A stretch of DNA of 64,000 nucleotides from Janibacter sp. HTCC2649 (GTDB lineage Bacteria > Actinomycetota > Actinomycetes > Actinomycetales > Dermatophilaceae): NCBI RefSeq assembly GCF_000152705.1, contig NZ_CH672413.1, positions 3,689,046-3,753,045 on the forward strand. The letters run 5' to 3'. The translations under genes and the position numbers were made by a program. This document shows positions 7,990-17,555 of this stretch, one piece after another; within the stretch, counting starts at the first letter, position 1; every line of letters starts with the position of its first letter. The notes under the pieces were generated by a model. The model was not told the origin of the DNA. It did not search any database and saw only the letters and a program-made list of their open reading frames with translations.

Positions 7990-8799
7990 GTGCGCCTCAT
8001 CTCAGCCAACGTCAACGGAATTCGCGCTGCGGCTCGTCGAGGTGGACTCGAGTGGCTGGCGATGCAGCACGCCGACGTCATCGCACTGCAGGAGGTCCGG
8101 GCGAGCGATGACCAGCTCCGTGACGTGCTGGCGCAGGGCGGTCTGGCGCAGTGGCACGTCAGCTCCGCGCAGGGGCGCACCAAGGGCCATGCAGGTGTCG
8201 CCGTGCTCACCCGCCAGCCGCCGCTGCGGGTCAGCAGCGACCTCGGCCCGCAGGAGTTCGCCGATGCGGGGCGTTGGCTCGAGGTCGATGTGCGTGGACC
8301 CGAGGGACCCGTCACCGTGATCTCGACCTACGTCCACACGGGCGAGGCCCTCACCCCGAAACAGGACGAGAAGTTTCGTTTCCTCGACGCTGTCGGCTCA
8401 CGTCTTGCGGACCTTGCCGTGAATGACGGGTATGCCGTCCTCACGGGTGATCTCAACATCTGCCACTCCGCGGACGACCTGAAGAACTGGAAGGGCAACG
8501 TCGGCAAGGCCGGGTTCCTCCCGGAGGAGCAGGCGCACCTCGACCGTTGGGTGGGCGCCCTCGCCTACGCCGACGTGCACCGTGCCCTCCACGGTCCGGG
8601 CCCCGGTCCCTACACCTGGTGGTCGTGGCGTGGCAAGGCGTTCGACAACGATGCGGGGTGGCGGATCGACTACCACTTCGCGAGCGCGCCCCTCGCGAAA
8701 CTGGCGACGCGGGCGGACGTCGGCCGCGCGTCGACGTACGCCGAGCGGTGGAGTGACCACGCTCCTCTGACGGTCGACTACGACCTCACGCTGGACTGA
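7990..8799 (+). CDS. xthA: Exodeoxyribonuclease III
   Basis: 269 aa from GTG 7990 (VRLISANVNGIRAAAR). This is an Mg-dependent exonuclease/AP-endonuclease family enzyme acting in base-excision repair. It shows SANVNGIR, the metal-binding Glu in VIALQEVRAS, STYVHTGE, the TGDLNICH active-site segment, and the final WSDHAPLTVDY with the catalytic Asp-His. Length fits the family. It stands alone between the acetyltransferase and convergent galK (2-bp gap). An octamer GTATGCCG lies inside at 8430. Confidence 0.93.
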   Translation: MRLISANVNGIRAAARRGGLEWLAMQHADVIALQEVRASDDQLRDVLAQGGLAQWHVSSAQGRTKGHAGVAVLTRQPPLRVSSDLGPQEFADAGRWLEVDVRGPEGPVTVISTYVHTGEALTPKQDEKFRFLDAVGSRLADLAVNDGYAVLTGDLNICHSADDLKNWKGNVGKAGFLPEEQAHLDRWVGALAYADVHRALHGPGPGPYTWWSWRGKAFDNDAGWRIDYHFASAPLAKLATRADVGRASTYAERWSDHAPLTVDYDLTLD

Positions 8800-8801
8800 C
8801 C

Positions 8802-9956
8802 TCAGTCCTTGGCCGCAGGGCCAGCAGCGGTGACGGAGAACGAGATTGGCGCCGTGAGCTTGGCGTTGGCGAACGCGGCAGCGATCGCCGCCGTGACCCG
8901 CTCGGCGTCGGCGGCCGGCACCAGCGCGATGGCCGAACCACCGAAACCGCCACCCGTCATTCGGGCACCGAGGGCGCCCTCGGCGAGGGCCGTGTCGACG
9001 ACGAGATCGAGTTCGGTGCACGACACCTCGTAGTCGTCACGGAGGGACTCGTGCGAGGCGGTGAACAGGCGCCCGACCTCGGCAAGGTCACCCTGTCGCA
9101 GTGCTTCGACCACCTCGTCGACCCGGGCGATCTCGGTGACGACGTGTCTGGTGCGTCGACGCAGCACGTCATCGGGAAGCTTGGCGAGGGCCTCGTCGAG
9201 GGCCGAGGGATCGACGTCGCGAAGGAACTCGACACCGAGGACGTCGGCGGCCGTCTCGCAGGAGTCGCGACGGGCGCCGTACTGACCGTCTGCGAGCGCG
9301 TGGCTCGCGCGGGTGTCCGTGACGAGCAGGGTGAAGTCGTGTGCGGACAGGTCGAACGGCACCTGGGTCGTGGCGCCGTCGCGGCAGTCGAGGCGCAGGG
9401 CGTGCTTCTTGGTGGCGTGCATCGAGGCGGCTTGGTCCATGCCACCGGTCGGAGCGCCGGCGATGTCGTTCTCGGCCCGCTGGCAGGCTGCGGCAAGCGC
9501 AGAGCGCCCCTCAACGGAACCGAGGAGGTCGAGTCCGAAGAGGTCCGACGCGGCGGCTGCCACGGAGCACTCCAGGGCCGCCGAGCTGGACAGGCCCGCC
9601 CCGAGGGGCACCTGGCCGTCGACGACCACGTCAAGCCCGCGCACGGCATACCCGGCCTCCCGCAGGGACCACAGAACACCGGCGACGTAGGCCGTCCAAC
9701 CCTTGGGCATGTCGGGTGCGACGTCTTGGATGAGCACCTCGACGAACGCGTCGTCCTGGAGGGAGTGGATCCGGAGCAGGTCGTCCTCGCGGGGCGACGC
9801 GGCGCAGCGGGTGCGGTGCGGGAGAGCGATGGGGAGCGCGAGGCCACCGTTGTAGTCGGTGTGCTCTCCGATGAGATTGACCCGCCCGGGCGCGGACCAC
9901 ACACCCTCGGGGGCGTGACCGAAGCGGGCAGTGAAGGTCTTCGTGAGGCGCGGCAC
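8802..9956 (-). CDS. galK: Galactokinase
   Basis: 384 aa GHMP kinase. The N-terminal signature GRVNLIGEHTDYNGG, the ATP-binding motif PLGAGLSSSAALECS and the C-terminal GARMTGGGFGGSAIAL are all present. It phosphorylates galactose to galactose-1-phosphate (Leloir pathway). No galT or galE is next to it, so the rest of the pathway must be elsewhere. It diverges from trpS with about 30 bp between starts. Confidence 0.95.
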   Translation of the reverse strand: MPRLTKTFTARFGHAPEGVWSAPGRVNLIGEHTDYNGGLALPIALPHRTRCAASPREDDLLRIHSLQDDAFVEVLIQDVAPDMPKGWTAYVAGVLWSLREAGYAVRGLDVVVDGQVPLGAGLSSSAALECSVAAAASDLFGLDLLGSVEGRSALAAACQRAENDIAGAPTGGMDQAASMHATKKHALRLDCRDGATTQVPFDLSAHDFTLLVTDTRASHALADGQYGARRDSCETAADVLGVEFLRDVDPSALDEALAKLPDDVLRRRTRHVVTEIARVDEVVEALRQGDLAEVGRLFTASHESLRDDYEVSCTELDLVVDTALAEGALGARMTGGGFGGSAIALVPAADAERVTAAIAAAFANAKLTAPISFSVTAAGPAAKD

Positions 9957-9987
9957 GCTGCGAGTCTAGGTGGGGCCACCTGACACA

Positions 9988-11019
9988 ATGACGCGCATGT
10001 CCGCACCCGACGCACCCACGGCGGCTCCCCGGATCCTCTCCGGGATGCAGCCCACCAGCGACTCACTCCACCTCGGCAACTATCTCGGAGCGCTGGTCCA
10101 GTGGGTCAAGCTGCAGGACGAGTTCGACGCCTACTACTTCGTCGCTGACCTGCATGCTCTGACGGTGCCGACCGACCCTGCCGTGCTGCGCGAGCGGACC
10201 CGCAAGACGGCCGCCCAGTTCATCGCCGGTGGAGTCGACCCCGAGCGTTCCGCGGTGTTCTGCCAGAGCCACGTCACGGAGCACGCCGAGCTCGGCTGGG
10301 TGATGAACTGCCTCACCGCCGATGGTGAGGCGCGGCGCATGACGCAGTTCAAGGACAAGACCGCCAAGGGCCAGAACGCCAATGTGGGCCTGCTGACCTA
10401 TCCCATGCTCATGGCCGCCGACATCCTCATGTACGACGCGGCGTTCGTGCCCGTCGGTGAGGACCAGCGCCAGCACCTCGAGATCACCCGCGACCTCGCC
10501 GGACGCTTCAACACCCGCTTCGGTGAGGCCCTCGTCGTGCCCGAGCCCTACATCGTCAAGGGCGCGGCCAAGATCATGGACCTGCAGGACCCGACGTCGA
10601 AGATGAGCAAGACGGGTTCCTCGCCGAAGGGTCTCATCGACCTCATGCAGGAGCCGGCCAAGATCGCCAAGAACATCCGGTCGGCCGTGACCGACACCGA
10701 CGCGGAGATCCGGTTCGACACCGAAGCCAAGGCTGGCGTCTCCAACCTCCTCGTCATCCACTCGACCCTCTCCGGGCAGTCGATCGAGGACCTGGAGGCG
10801 TCGTTCGCGGGTCGGGGCTACGGCGATCTGAAGAAGGAGGTGGCCGACGTCGTCGTCGCTGCGGTCGAGCCGTTCCAGGCGCGCATGGGAGAGCTGCTCG
10901 ACGATCCCGCCGAGCTCGACCGGATCCTCGCATCCGGTGCCGAGCGTGCGCGTGTCATCGCGCAGGCGACCATGGTTCGCGTGCGTGAGCACGTCGGCCT
11001 TCTCCCCGCCGCCCGATAG
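9988..11019 (+). CDS. trpS: Tryptophanyl-tRNA synthetase
   Basis: 343 aa from ATG 9988 (an ATG at 9997 is also possible). Class I aminoacyl-tRNA synthetase: [19 protein letters not shown] contains the HIGH-type motif and [11 protein letters not shown] the KMSKS loop; [19 protein letters not shown] is the TrpRS core. It charges tRNA-Trp. The next gene starts 10 bp downstream and may be co-transcribed. Confidence 0.96.
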   Translation: MTRMSAPDAPTAAPRILSGMQPTSDSLHLGNYLGALVQWVKLQDEFDAYYFVADLHALTVPTDPAVLRERTRKTAAQFIAGGVDPERSAVFCQSHVTEHAELGWVMNCLTADGEARRMTQFKDKTAKGQNANVGLLTYPMLMAADILMYDAAFVPVGEDQRQHLEITRDLAGRFNTRFGEALVVPEPYIVKGAAKIMDLQDPTSKMSKTGSSPKGLIDLMQEPAKIAKNIRSAVTDTDAEIRFDTEAKAGVSNLLVIHSTLSGQSIEDLEASFAGRGYGDLKKEVADVVVAAVEPFQARMGELLDDPAELDRILASGAERARVIAQATMVRVREHVGLLPAAR

Positions 11020-11029
11020 GGTCGAGCGC

Positions 11030-11542
11030 ATGCCCACCCACGGCGTGGCGATCACGGTTCCCGAACCTCACGGGGCCGCGCTCCAGGAGGCCCGCGACCG
11101 CTTCGGCGATCCGCTGGCCCGGTTCATCCCGCCCCACGTGACCCTGTTGCCGCCCACCGAGATCGACGCGCCGTCGCTCCACGACTTCGAGCAGCACCTC
11201 GAGGTCGTCGCCGGCACCCACGCACCCTTTGGCATGACGCTGTCGGGGACGGGCACCTTCCGGCCCCTGTCACCGGTCGTCTTCGTCCAGGTGTCCTCGG
11301 GCATCTCGCAGTGCGAGCTCCTCGAGACCGCTGTGCGCAACGGCCCCGTGGTGCGGCGCCTCGACTTCAACTACCACCCGCATGTCACGATCGCCCACAA
11401 CCTCGGCGAGGAGCAGCTCGACGCTGCCTTCGACGGGCTCGTCGACTTCCGCTGCACCTTCGAGGTCACGACCTTCGAGCTGTATCACCAGGACGATGAC
11501 GGCGTGTGGCGCCCCCTGTCGACGTTCACCCTGGAGGGCTGA
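11030..11542 (+). CDS. 2H phosphoesterase (2'-5' RNA ligase-like)
   Basis: 170 aa. Two H-x-T motifs, PPHVTLLPP near residue 38 and YHPHVTIAHNL near residue 117, define the 2H (LigT-like) phosphoesterase superfamily, which acts on cyclic or 2'-5' phosphodiesters. Start ATG 11030 lies just after trpS; the frame is open upstream inside trpS but without family similarity. Substrate unknown. The YihY gene starts 2 bp after its stop, so trpS, this gene and yihY look like one operon. Confidence 0.85.
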   Translation: MPTHGVAITVPEPHGAALQEARDRFGDPLARFIPPHVTLLPPTEIDAPSLHDFEQHLEVVAGTHAPFGMTLSGTGTFRPLSPVVFVQVSSGISQCELLETAVRNGPVVRRLDFNYHPHVTIAHNLGEEQLDAAFDGLVDFRCTFEVTTFELYHQDDDGVWRPLSTFTLEG

Positions 11543-11544
11543 GC

Positions 11545-12657
11545 ATGGACCGGGTCAAGAAGCTGTGGGCCGACCTGCAACGGACCCGGCTCTGGGGAGC
11601 CTGGAAGCGCTACGGCGACGCGCGGGGCAACCTGCTCGCCGGAGGGGTCACGTACTTCGCTTTCTTCTCGATCTTCCCCGCTGTGGCCCTCGCGTTCACC
11701 GTCTTCGGTGTCCTGCTGCAGGGCAACCCGCAGTGGCTCGACGAGATCAAGGACTACCTGAATCAGACTCTGCCCGGCTTCATCCAGGACGGCGGCACCG
11801 AGGGGCTCATCCCCCTGACCATTCCCTCCGGTGACACGCTGACCGTCACCGGACTCATCGGTCTGGCGGGACTCCTGTTCGCGGGACTCGGCTGGTTGGG
11901 TGCCCTGCGCGACGGCATCCGAACGATTTTCGGGGTGGAGGGGCAGCCGGGGAACTTCGTCACCACCAAGCTGCGGGACCTCGGCGTGCTCGTCATCCTC
12001 GGGATGGCGATCGTGGTGTCGGCCGCTGTCACCGGCATCGCCGGGGCCGCAACGTCGTGGGTCGCGGAAGCGATCGGACTGGGCGGTCAGGCGTGGCTGC
12101 TCAGCGTCATCGCCTTCGTCGTCGGTGCTGTCCTCGATGGGCTGGTCGTGCTCGTCATGCTGCGCCTCCTGTCCGGAGTGGACGTGCCTCGTCGCGGTCT
12201 CATCGGTGGTGCGGTCATCGGCGGTGTCGGCCTCACCCTCCTCAAGGTGCTGGGCGCCACCGTCATCGCCGGCACCACGAGCAACCCTCTCTTCGCGTCG
12301 ATCGCCCTCGTCGTCGGTCTGCTCGCCTGGCTCAACTTCATGTCCCGCATCGTGCTGCTCGCTGCCGCGTGGAGCGCCAACTCGCTCCCGCTCGAGGCGG
12401 GTGCGGAACTCACCGAAGGGCAGCGCACCAAGCTGCTCGAGGGGCCCCAGCCTGCCGAGTCCGTGACGCGACAGGCGCAAGGGGTGACGTCGGAGTCCAA
12501 CCCGGTGACACGGCATACCGACCGCGTTGTTGCGCCGGCCGCGAGGCGAGCCGAGGACCGGGTCAACCTGGCGTTGGGTGCGGCTCTCGGCGCGTCGACC
12601 GCTCTCGGTCTGGGTGCGGCGACCCGACTGCTGCGCCGCGTCACCAGCCGCCGCTGA
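11545..12657 (+). CDS. YihY/BrkB-family membrane protein
   Basis: 370 aa. Six hydrophobic helices in the first 300 residues and the family segment NLLAGGVTYFAFFSIFPAVAL near the N-terminus identify a YihY (formerly RNase BN) inner-membrane protein of unknown biochemical role. The last ~80 residues are charged and variable, then end in a helix-like Ala/Leu stretch and Arg tail. Start ATG 11545 was preferred to an in-frame upstream ATG at 11506 inside the previous gene. Confidence 0.9.
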   Translation: MDRVKKLWADLQRTRLWGAWKRYGDARGNLLAGGVTYFAFFSIFPAVALAFTVFGVLLQGNPQWLDEIKDYLNQTLPGFIQDGGTEGLIPLTIPSGDTLTVTGLIGLAGLLFAGLGWLGALRDGIRTIFGVEGQPGNFVTTKLRDLGVLVILGMAIVVSAAVTGIAGAATSWVAEAIGLGGQAWLLSVIAFVVGAVLDGLVVLVMLRLLSGVDVPRRGLIGGAVIGGVGLTLLKVLGATVIAGTTSNPLFASIALVVGLLAWLNFMSRIVLLAAAWSANSLPLEAGAELTEGQRTKLLEGPQPAESVTRQAQGVTSESNPVTRHTDRVVAPAARRAEDRVNLALGAALGASTALGLGAATRLLRRVTSRR

Positions 12658-12669
12658 CGCCAGGCCCGA

Positions 12670-13920
12670 TCAGGTCCGGTGTCGCCCGGAGGACGCCGGC
12701 CCAGGTCGCTGCCGGCGACGCCTCCCGCGCGTGCCGAGGACCAGGGCGAGCAGGACCGCGCCTCCGACGAGCGGCAGCAAAGAGGGCGTCACGTCGCCGG
12801 TCGGTGAGGTGAGGGCGGCCGCCACGTCGGGCTCTCCCGCAGGTTGCGCTGCCGGGGCCTTCGGCTCAGCAGCCGTGGGCGCCTGCGGGACCTCACCGCG
12901 GTCGACGAGCCGGCCCACGGGTTTCGCGACGGCGCCGTGGGCGAAGGCCCAGTCGAGCAACGAGGCAGCGGGCCGCCAGCTGCTGCCGGTGCCGTACATC
13001 TCCGTGACGATGTAGGTCTTGCCGCCTCGGGTGGCCGCGCCGATGAAGGTGCGGTGCGCGGCCTTGGTGAAGCCGTTCTTGACGCCGATCGTGCCGGGGT
13101 AGTTCCACAGAAGCCGGTTGTGGTTGCCGATGGCATAGCTCGACCGACTTCGCGAGGAGCGGGAGGTCGCCGCCGGGAAGGTCGCCGTCTTGGTCGAGGC
13201 GAGTTTGAGGTAGGCCGGGTTGGCGATGGCCGCCCGCCCGAACAGAGCGAGGTCGTAGGCACTGCTGTACTGACCCGGGGAGTCGAGACCGCTGGGGTCG
13301 GCCACGACGGTGTCGTGCGCGCCGAGCTCGGCCGCGAGCCCGTTGAGCTCCGTGACCGTCTTGGCGAGGCCCCCGTTGAGCTCGGCGAGACCGTAGGCGG
13401 CGTCGTTGCCCGACGACATGACGAGAGCCTGGAAGAGCTGCGCCGCCGTGTAGGTCCCGCCGGCGACCATGCCGACCCGGGTGCCCTCGGCGTTCGACTC
13501 GAGGGTCGTGGCCGTCCGGACGGCCGTGGGCTTGAGGCGTGGGAGGAGGTGGATGGCGGTGAGGGTCTTGAGGGTGCTTGCCGGCAGGAGGTGGGCGTGC
13601 GGGTTCTTCGCAGCGAGGATCTCCCCGGTGTCGGCATCGGCGATGAGCCACGCGACGTCACTCACGTCGGGCGGCGCAGGGACACCGGTCGGGGTGTCGA
13701 CGATCACCGAGTTCATCTGCGCCAGGCGCGGACCACCGACGCTGAGCTCGGGATCGAGGAGGTCAGGAACACGGGGCAGGGCCGGGCTGGCGCTCACGCT
13801 GGGCGCCGGGGTCGGGCTGGTCGGGCTGGGGTTTGGTGTGGCCAGGGCAGGTGACGCAGCCGCCGTCAGGGCAGCCGCGACGAGGGCCGTCGTGGTGACG
13901 GCGAGCGCAACGTTGCGCAT
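12670..13920 (-). CDS. Secreted D-alanyl-D-alanine carboxypeptidase (S11)
   Basis: 416 aa. Signal peptide about 1-27 (MRNVALAVTTTALVAAALTA), then a Pro/Ser-rich linker and the penicillin-binding catalytic domain: SxxK in LPASTLKTLTA, SxN in MSSGNDAAYGLAEL, and KNG in GVKNGFTKAAHRT where KTG is usual. A C-terminal membrane helix followed by GRRRRQR anchors it outside the membrane. It trims pentapeptide side chains of peptidoglycan. Monocistronic, convergent with yihY (12-bp gap). Confidence 0.9.
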   Translation of the reverse strand: MRNVALAVTTTALVAAALTAAASPALATPNPSPTSPTPAPSVSASPALPRVPDLLDPELSVGGPRLAQMNSVIVDTPTGVPAPPDVSDVAWLIADADTGEILAAKNPHAHLLPASTLKTLTAIHLLPRLKPTAVRTATTLESNAEGTRVGMVAGGTYTAAQLFQALVMSSGNDAAYGLAELNGGLAKTVTELNGLAAELGAHDTVVADPSGLDSPGQYSSAYDLALFGRAAIANPAYLKLASTKTATFPAATSRSSRSRSSYAIGNHNRLLWNYPGTIGVKNGFTKAAHRTFIGAATRGGKTYIVTEMYGTGSSWRPAASLLDWAFAHGAVAKPVGRLVDRGEVPQAPTAAEPKAPAAQPAGEPDVAAALTSPTGDVTPSLLPLVGGAVLLALVLGTRGRRRRQRPGPASSGRHRT

Positions 13921-13988
13921 CGACGCTCCTCTCGGCCGATCCGCCAGGGAAAACGGACCAACCGAACGACCCTACGGGACGACAGGGG

Positions 13989-15155
13989 TCAGGCGGCGCG
14001 GTGGGCGCGGGCAGTGCGCGCAGCCTCGTAGTGCCCGACGAGCTGCTCGGTGAGGCTGTCCCAGGAGCGGCCACGGACGGCTTCCTCGGCGTTCGCGCCC
14101 AGGGTCGTGCGCCAGGCCGCGTCACCGACGAGCGCGTCGACGTGGTCGTGCAGCGAGCCGGGGAGGTCGGGGTCGAAGAGCAGACCGGTCCGGCCGTGGT
14201 CGACGAGGTCGAGGGGGCCACCGCGCGCCGGAGCGACGACGGGCAACCCGAAGGCGGCGGCCTCCTGGAGGGTCTGGCCGAAGGTCTCGCGGGTGCCGGT
14301 GTGCACGAACACGTCGAACGCGGCATACGCGCGGGCAAGGTCGTCACCGGACTGGCGACCGAGGAAGACGGGTGAGCGGTTGGGGCGTCCGGGCATCGAT
14401 GCCACGGCCTCCGTGAGCTGGGCCCCGATCTGGGCGCGGTTCGGGCCGTCGCCGACGATGACGAGGCGAGTGCCGGGGATCTGCGCGACCTCGGTGAGGC
14501 GCCACAGTTCCTTCTCGGGGGCGAGCCGTCCGACGTAGCCGAGCACGACCTCACCGCTGGGGGCCAGCGCCCGACGCAGCTCGAGCGTCCCGGGATCGGT
14601 GCGCCAGCGCGGCGAGAACAGGCTCGTGTCGACGCCGCGGGCCCAGAGGTCGGTGCGCGGCACGCCGTGAGATCGCAGTTCCGCGAGCGTGGGGCGCGAC
14701 GGGGCGAGGGTCAGGTCCGCGTGCGCGTGCATGCGCCGGATCCAGCGCCACGCAGCATTCGCGGCACCAGCACCGAGCCGACCCGGGCCGTGCTGCGCGA
14801 GGTAGCTCGGCATGTCGGTCTGGTAGATCGCGACCGCCGCGGTGTTGGTGTGGTCCGCGAGCTGGAGGGCGCGGGCACCGAGCACGAACGGCGAGGCGGC
14901 GTGGATGACGTCGGGCCCGAACTCCTCGAGGGTCCTGCGCAAAGCCGGGGTCGGCACCCCGGTCGGGAACTGACGAACGTTGATCGACGGGAGCCCGTGG
15001 ACCTTGAACCCCTCGAACGTCGCCGGCGCCGGGCCCGGCGCGATGATGAGAGCCTCGTGGCCGAGGGCGCGCAGGGACTGGGCCACGCGGCACACGCTCG
15101 TGGTGACGCCGTTGAGCGTGGGGAGGAACGACTCCGTCACCATGGCAACTCGCAT
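13989..15155 (-). CDS. GT4 glycosyltransferase, probably GDP-mannose-dependent
   Basis: 388 aa from ATG 15155 (MRVAMVTESFLPTLNGVTTSV), which gives a standard start; an in-frame upstream ATG at 15179 is less likely. LGYVGRLAPEKELWRL and ETFGQTLQEAAAFGLPVVAP are the donor-binding GT4 motifs with the EX7E-type signature. It resembles the MgtA/PimB-type mannosyltransferases of actinobacteria that build glycolipids and lipomannan. Adjacent manA and manC genes, which lead to GDP-mannose, support that donor. The acceptor is not evident. Confidence 0.85.
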   Translation of the reverse strand: MRVAMVTESFLPTLNGVTTSVCRVAQSLRALGHEALIIAPGPAPATFEGFKVHGLPSINVRQFPTGVPTPALRRTLEEFGPDVIHAASPFVLGARALQLADHTNTAAVAIYQTDMPSYLAQHGPGRLGAGAANAAWRWIRRMHAHADLTLAPSRPTLAELRSHGVPRTDLWARGVDTSLFSPRWRTDPGTLELRRALAPSGEVVLGYVGRLAPEKELWRLTEVAQIPGTRLVIVGDGPNRAQIGAQLTEAVASMPGRPNRSPVFLGRQSGDDLARAYAAFDVFVHTGTRETFGQTLQEAAAFGLPVVAPARGGPLDLVDHGRTGLLFDPDLPGSLHDHVDALVGDAAWRTTLGANAEEAVRGRSWDSLTEQLVGHYEAARTARAHRAA

Positions 15156-15239
15156 GGGTCCACGGTCCCGGGGGCGCATGGTGTCCCGGCAGCCTGCGGA
15201 GGTGCGTCAGGTGGCTTCTGGGTGAACGTCAGTCAGTAT

Positions 15240-16424
15240 TCACACCCCGGGCAGCGTGACGAGGAAGACCTCGCCACTGCCCGTGACGGTGACGTCGTGG
15301 TCCTGCGCTGACAGGTATGCCGCCCGCACCGGTCCCAGCGTGAGGGTCGCCTTGCGTGACGTGAGGGTGACGTCGCCGTGGAGACAGAAGACGATGCGGG
15401 GCGTGCCGTTGCCCGGGATCGGGACCTCGTTCGGAGCGTGGAGCCGCCGCAGGGCGAACCGGTCGGAGTGGCTCGGGAACTGCTGGGTCGCGGGGAGCAG
15501 CGGGTCGGGCTCGGCGTGACCAACGCTCCCGTCGGCATCGGGGTCGACGATGCGCAGGAGCTCCGGGACGTTGAGCTCCTTGCCGGTGAGTCCGGCACGA
15601 ACGACGTTGTCGGAGTTGGCGAGCACCTCGACGCCGAGGCCACTGACATAGGAGTGGAGAACGCCCGCGGGCACGTCGATGTAGTCGCCGGGCTCGAGGA
15701 CCCGGTGGTACATGAGCAGGAGGACGGCGAGGCCGATGTCGTCGGGGTGGTCCTCGGCGACGCGGGCGATGGCGGCGCACTGGTGGCCCTCGTCGTCGGG
15801 GCTGGCCGAGACCCGCACGCAGGCGGCGACGAGTTCGCGTGCAAAGGCGGTGTGCTCGCTCGCGGGCGTCGCGAGGATCGCGTCGAGCAGGGCGTGCGAG
15901 GGGTTGGGCTGGTTGACGGCCGCCTCGACGAGGGCGGTCAGCCGGGGGAGGGCCAACCGCTTGGCCAGGGACGCCACCTCGTCGGGGGTGCGCATCCCCA
16001 CGAAGACGGTGAAGGGAGCGATGGCAATGAGCATCTCGGGCTTGGCCCAGTCGTCGACATAGGTCGCGTCGACGTGGCTCGTCCTGGCATCGCGCTCGCG
16101 GACCTCACGGGCCTGCTCGGCGGTCGGGTGCGCCTGGATGGAGATCGCTCGCCCCGGGGCGAGGACCTTGAGGAGGAAGGGCAGCCGGTTCTCGTAGTCG
16201 GCGGCGCACTGCTCGCCGAGTTCGCGGGCCGGGTCGGCACGGATGACGTCGGTGAGCGTGGTGGCAACCCCATCGCGGGTGATGCCGCACGGGCCGCTCT
16301 CGTGGGCGCCCATCCATAGCTCGGACTCGGGCTCGGCACTCGGGATGTTGCGTCCCTGGAGGCTCGCGATCGACACGTGCGACCCCCAGGCGTCGGTGAA
16401 GAGCACCGGCTCCAGCAGATCCAT
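15240..16424 (-). CDS. manA: Mannose-6-phosphate isomerase, type I
   Basis: 394 aa. Zinc-site segments are readable: SIQAHPTAEQA (Gln, His), KPEMLIAIAPF (Glu), and VPAGVLHSYVSGLGVEVL with the second His. It interconverts fructose-6-P and mannose-6-P. It diverges from manC with 39 bp between starts, so both GDP-mannose precursor genes share one control region. Confidence 0.94.
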   Translation of the reverse strand: MDLLEPVLFTDAWGSHVSIASLQGRNIPSAEPESELWMGAHESGPCGITRDGVATTLTDVIRADPARELGEQCAADYENRLPFLLKVLAPGRAISIQAHPTAEQAREVRERDARTSHVDATYVDDWAKPEMLIAIAPFTVFVGMRTPDEVASLAKRLALPRLTALVEAAVNQPNPSHALLDAILATPASEHTAFARELVAACVRVSASPDDEGHQCAAIARVAEDHPDDIGLAVLLLMYHRVLEPGDYIDVPAGVLHSYVSGLGVEVLANSDNVVRAGLTGKELNVPELLRIVDPDADGSVGHAEPDPLLPATQQFPSHSDRFALRRLHAPNEVPIPGNGTPRIVFCLHGDVTLTSRKATLTLGPVRAAYLSAQDHDVTVTGSGEVFLVTLPGV

Positions 16425-16463
16425 CGGGCCATCGTAGGTGTCGGGGTGGTTAGCCTGACGACC

Positions 16464-17543
16464 ATGTCAGACATTGCCGGGTTCTGGGCCGTCATCCCTG
16501 CTGGCGGAGCCGGGACACGTCTCTGGCCGCTCTCGCGTGCCGGCCACCCCAAGTTCCTCCACGACCTCACCGGCTCGGGCCGAAGCCTCCTGCAGCAGAC
16601 CCTCGACCGCGTGACGCCGTTGGCCGCGGAACGGGTCGTCGTCGTGACCGGGGTTGCCCACGCGGTCGCCGTGCGCGAACAGCTGCCCTCGCTCGGGGCC
16701 GAGCAGGTGCTCGCCGAGCCGGCGCCACGCGACTCCATGGCGGCGATCGGCCTGGCCGCCGCGGTCGTGGAGGCCCAGGACCCCGACGCGATCATCGGGT
16801 CCTTCGCTGCCGACCACGTGATCCCCGACGCTGCGGCCTTCCAGGCGTGCGTGGCCGAGGCCGTCGAGGTCGCCCGTGACGGACTCGTCGTGACGATCGG
16901 GATCGAACCGACCCATCCGTCGACGGGCTTCGGCTACATCCAGATGGGGACGCGGATCTCGGGCGCAGCCACGGCCCGGCGGGTGCGCCAGTTCGTGGAG
17001 AAGCCCGATGCCCGCCGCGCCGCCGCCTACCTGTCGACGGGTGAGTTCCGTTGGAACGCAGGGATGTTCGTCGTGCGTGCCGCGTCCCTGCTCGACCTGC
17101 TCCACCGTTGGCACCCCGAGCTGGCCGACGGAGTGCGTGCCATCGCGGCAGCCCCGGAGCGTCTCGAGGAGATCTGGCCGACGCTCGAGAAGATCGCCAT
17201 CGACCACGCCGTCGCCGAACCCGCTTCGGACATCGGTGTGGTCGCTGTGGTGCCCGGTGACTTCGCCTGGGACGACATCGGTGACTTCTCGAGCCTGGCC
17301 TCGTTGTTGCCCGAGCCTGATCAGGGGCCACGGATCCTGGGCGACGCCTCGCTGGTCCACTCGGTCGACTCGACCGGGCTGGTGTCGCCACGCGGTGGGC
17401 GTCCGATCGCCGTCGTCGGGCTCGAGGACGTCGTCGTCATCGACTCGGGTGACGCGGTGCTCGTGACGACCCGCGAGCGCGCTCAGGACGTCAAGAGGAT
17501 CGTCGAGCAGCTCAAGGAGTTGGGCCGCACCGACCTCACGTGA
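16464..17543 (+). CDS. manC: Mannose-1-phosphate guanylyltransferase
   Basis: 359 aa from ATG 16464. The N-terminal nucleotidyltransferase motif is FWAVIPAGGAGTRLWPLSR with PKFLHDL; FVEKPDARRAAAYL and WNAGMFVVRA are sugar-phosphate site motifs. It makes GDP-mannose from GTP and mannose-1-P. Without the C-terminal isomerase domain of dual-function ManC/AlgA, matching the separate manA. The intermediate phosphomannomutase could be the mutase at 40214-41866. Confidence 0.93.
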   Translation: MSDIAGFWAVIPAGGAGTRLWPLSRAGHPKFLHDLTGSGRSLLQQTLDRVTPLAAERVVVVTGVAHAVAVREQLPSLGAEQVLAEPAPRDSMAAIGLAAAVVEAQDPDAIIGSFAADHVIPDAAAFQACVAEAVEVARDGLVVTIGIEPTHPSTGFGYIQMGTRISGAATARRVRQFVEKPDARRAAAYLSTGEFRWNAGMFVVRAASLLDLLHRWHPELADGVRAIAAAPERLEEIWPTLEKIAIDHAVAEPASDIGVVAVVPGDFAWDDIGDFSSLASLLPEPDQGPRILGDASLVHSVDSTGLVSPRGGRPIAVVGLEDVVVIDSGDAVLVTTRERAQDVKRIVEQLKELGRTDLT

Positions 17544-17555
17544 CGCGCGTGGGGG

